Under the pieces are notes generated by a model that was given only the letters and a program-made list of their open reading frames with translations, did no database searches and was not told where the DNA came from. Shown here in pieces: positions 5,034-5,238 of a DNA stretch of 5,238 bases. The stretch's first letter is position 1; every line of letters starts with the position of its first letter. The stretch comes from Dehalococcoidia bacterium (GTDB lineage Bacteria > Chloroflexota > Dehalococcoidia > GIF9 > AB-539-J10): the NCBI GenBank assembly GCA_030602865.1, contig JAUVYX010000087.1, positions 1-5,238 on the forward strand, written 5' to 3'. The translations under genes and the position numbers were made by a program.

Positions 5034-5238
5034 TTACCGGATTATAAATGGAATGATTATTGCTATCAGGCCGGTAAACAGCACAGTGAGCATGAACAGG
5101 TTATACCTGGTGGTATAATCGTTCAGCAGCGACGAATCATAGTAACCTTCCACTCCCTGATCTTTATACATCTTTAGCAGCCCATCCAGCAGTTTTTTCC
5201 TCATTTGCCTGCCGCGGATTAATCCAATCTCGGAAACA
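5034..5238 (-). CDS. C-terminal part of a protein with a C-terminal membrane segment (start beyond window)
   Basis: The frame is open from the right edge for 67 codons and ends in TAA. I do not recognise the family. The visible part starts with a basic stretch (Arg-Gly-Arg-Gln-Met-Arg-Lys-Lys), continues through a polar, amphipathic region with GYYDSSLLNDYTTRY, and ends with one hydrophobic segment of about 20 residues that terminates Pro-Phe-Ile-Ile-Arg. This is the layout of a cytoplasmic domain held by a C-terminal helix, or of the last helix of a larger membrane protein. The sequence composition is less AT-rich than the gap beside it, which supports real coding. Function cannot be inferred without the upstream part. 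Confidence 0.65.
   Translation of the reverse strand, partial: VSEIGLIRGRQMRKKLLDGLLKMYKDQGVEGYYDSSLLNDYTTRYNLFMLTVLFTGLIAIIIPFIIR

Overview
The window looks like part of a mid-GC bacterial chromosome, most plausibly a Chloroflexota of the Dehalococcoidia type. That guess rests on the style of the DctP lipoprotein (a Cys-Ala-Pro start followed by a long Ala/Pro/Thr repeat linker), on frequent GTG starts, and on a stand-alone PsbP-like secreted protein. No marker gene confirms it. Every convincing gene is on the minus strand, so the window is best read from right to left.

Left half (1-2962): a tripartite TRAP transporter in the order dctP-dctQ-dctM. DctP is a lipid-anchored solute receptor of the TakP / mannitol-chloroaromatic type. 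DctQ is the small four-helix membrane subunit. DctM is the large transport subunit and runs off the left edge after 417 codons. dctQ and dctM overlap by ATGA, and dctP and dctQ are 37 bp apart, so this is an operon. Together they should import a small carboxylate, probably driven by a sodium gradient. Two sequence details stand out. A run of eight G at the end of dctQ makes an in-frame slippery heptamer, and the -1 frame there runs without a stop into dctM. The dctP leader carries a second, well-spaced Shine-Dalgarno that serves only an ATG-TGA start-stop.

Middle (3058-3732): a 224-residue membrane-anchored extracytoplasmic protein with a PsbP/DUF1795-like domain, 95 bp upstream of dctP in the same direction. 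Its start is uncertain.

Right half (3733-5238): visibly more AT-rich and sparsely coding. A 530-bp gap holds two short direct-repeat pairs and, on the plus strand, a stop-riddled remnant that resembles the C-terminal part of type I restriction HsdR. Next is a stand-alone PD-(D/E)XK nuclease-like gene of 180 codons with its own promoter and a strong ribosome binding site; the start should be moved to the internal ATG. A hairpin and short unexplained ORFs follow, and then the C-terminal 67 residues of a membrane-tailed protein that enters from the right edge. The right half has the look of accessory or decaying DNA beside a stable transporter operon.

I see no clear new multi-gene system. The best leads are the possible DctQ-DctM frameshift, the start-stop leader, and the orphan nuclease beside the restriction-gene remnant.
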